From Chloroflexota bacterium (GTDB lineage: Bacteria; Chloroflexota; Limnocylindria; P2-11E): a stretch of DNA of 6,140 nt. How positions within the stretch are numbered: position 1 is the first letter of the stretch; every line of letters starts with the position of its first letter. This document shows, one piece after another, positions 5,740 through 6,140 of the stretch. The stretch is taken from assembly GCA_005883775.1 (NCBI GenBank), contig VBEU01000082.1, positions 11,780 through 17,919 on the forward strand. The letters run 5' to 3'. Position numbers and translations under genes: made by a program. The notes beneath the pieces were generated by a model. It was not told the origin of the DNA. It saw only the letters and a list, made by a program, of their open reading frames with translations, and made no database searches.

Positions 5740-6140
5740 ATGGCCCCTGGGCGGAACATTGACGCTCCGCTCAGCGGTCATCGCTACACGCGGATGTTTC
5801 CCGACCTTCCTCACCTGAGCATCGGCCCAGAAGTGCTCCATGCGCTTGGTCGAGCGGGCGGGGCTTGCGACACCCGGTACTCGACGCGGGCGGAGTCGGA
5901 GACCGTTGCGGCGGGATGGCCGGTGTTCGGGCAGTTCATCGCGCATGACGTGACCGCTGACCGGTCGCCGGTCACGCATCACGACGATGAGGCGCTTCTG
6001 CGGAACGCCCGGAGCGCGCGTCTCGATCTGGAGTGCGTCTACGGCGACGGACCGGTCGGCAGTCCTTTCCTCTTCAGTCGGAAAGACCCGGCCAAGATGC
6101 TGCTCGGTCTGAACGATCGAGGCGACGGGGAGGACCTTCC
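5740..6140 (+). CDS. Animal-type haem peroxidase family protein (3' end missing)
   Basis: The frame is open to the right edge, giving 133 residues from the ATG at 5740. Family signatures are RYTRMFPDLP (15-24), the distal haem motif PVFGQFIAHDVTADRSPV (61-78), LRNARSARLDLECVYGDGP (87-105) and PFLFSRKDPAKMLLG. Gln65, His69 and Asp70 correspond to the distal Gln, distal His and calcium-binding Asp of myeloperoxidase. The position whose Asp forms a haem ester in that enzyme is Ala68 here, so that covalent link is not expected. Bacterial members oxidise small substrates with H2O2; the substrate here cannot be told. The start is uncertain: the frame is open from 5656, with a TTG at 5671 five bases after AGGA and a GTG at 5683, while ATG 5740 lacks a clear ribosome binding site. 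No signal peptide is visible from 5740. The 183-base gap suggests its own transcription unit. Confidence 0.87.
   Translation, partial: MAPGRNIDAPLSGHRYTRMFPDLPHLSIGPEVLHALGRAGGACDTRYSTRAESETVAAGWPVFGQFIAHDVTADRSPVTHHDDEALLRNARSARLDLECVYGDGPVGSPFLFSRKDPAKMLLGLNDRGDGEDL

Noticed and set aside
5703..5762. Small frame of 19 codons starting at the ATG at 5703 and overlapping the peroxidase start
   Set aside because: It has only a weak ribosome binding site. It could be a leader peptide or an out-of-frame N-terminus of the peroxidase, but nothing in the sequence decides this.
5621..5818. Open reading frame of 65 codons on the + strand in the intergenic region
   Set aside because: It overlaps the peroxidase in another frame, has no ribosome binding site and no recognisable pattern.

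Overview
The window is G+C-rich (about two thirds by eye) and bacterial. All recognisable genes are on the + strand. The order is a PIN/TRAM membrane protein (YacL type), ispD, ispF, cysS, rlmB. This is a contracted version of the well-known Firmicutes-type block yacL-ispD-ispF-(gltX-cysE)-cysS-(mrnC)-rlmB. High G+C together with this order suggests a high-GC member of Chloroflexota or a related deep Terrabacteria lineage, possibly from a metagenome. That placement is inference; no marker here proves it.

Layout. Bases 1-1040 hold the 3' part of the yacL-like gene, whose start lies before the window. ispD (1024-1644), ispF (1647-2123), cysS (2142-3590), rlmB (3593-5078, broken into two frames) and a DinB/ClbS-like four-helix-bundle gene (5065-5556) follow with gaps of at most 18 bases or short overlaps, so they look like one operon. 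A 183-base gap (5557-5739) with several inverted repeats separates them from a second unit, the 5' part of an animal-type haem peroxidase gene that runs off the right edge (5740 to 6140).

The operon combines two steps of the MEP isoprenoid pathway (IspD, IspF) with translation functions (cysteinyl-tRNA synthetase and the 23S rRNA 2'-O-methyltransferase RlmB) and a probable membrane-anchored PIN-domain nuclease. The DinB-like protein is translationally coupled to rlmB but has no obvious functional link to it.

Three points deserve attention. (1) ispD lacks about 31 residues, in frame, just after its catalytic Lys. (2) rlmB lacks a segment of similar length (about 92 bases) between its first and second SPOUT motifs, with a frame change. 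Two similar losses in conserved housekeeping genes point to an assembly or sequence artefact, or to real decay. (3) RlmB carries a long RGG/proline-rich disordered N-terminal extension and an acidic-then-lysine-rich tail, and cysS appears to start at a CTG codon. I see no CRISPR array, tRNA, rRNA, insertion sequence or clearly new defence system.
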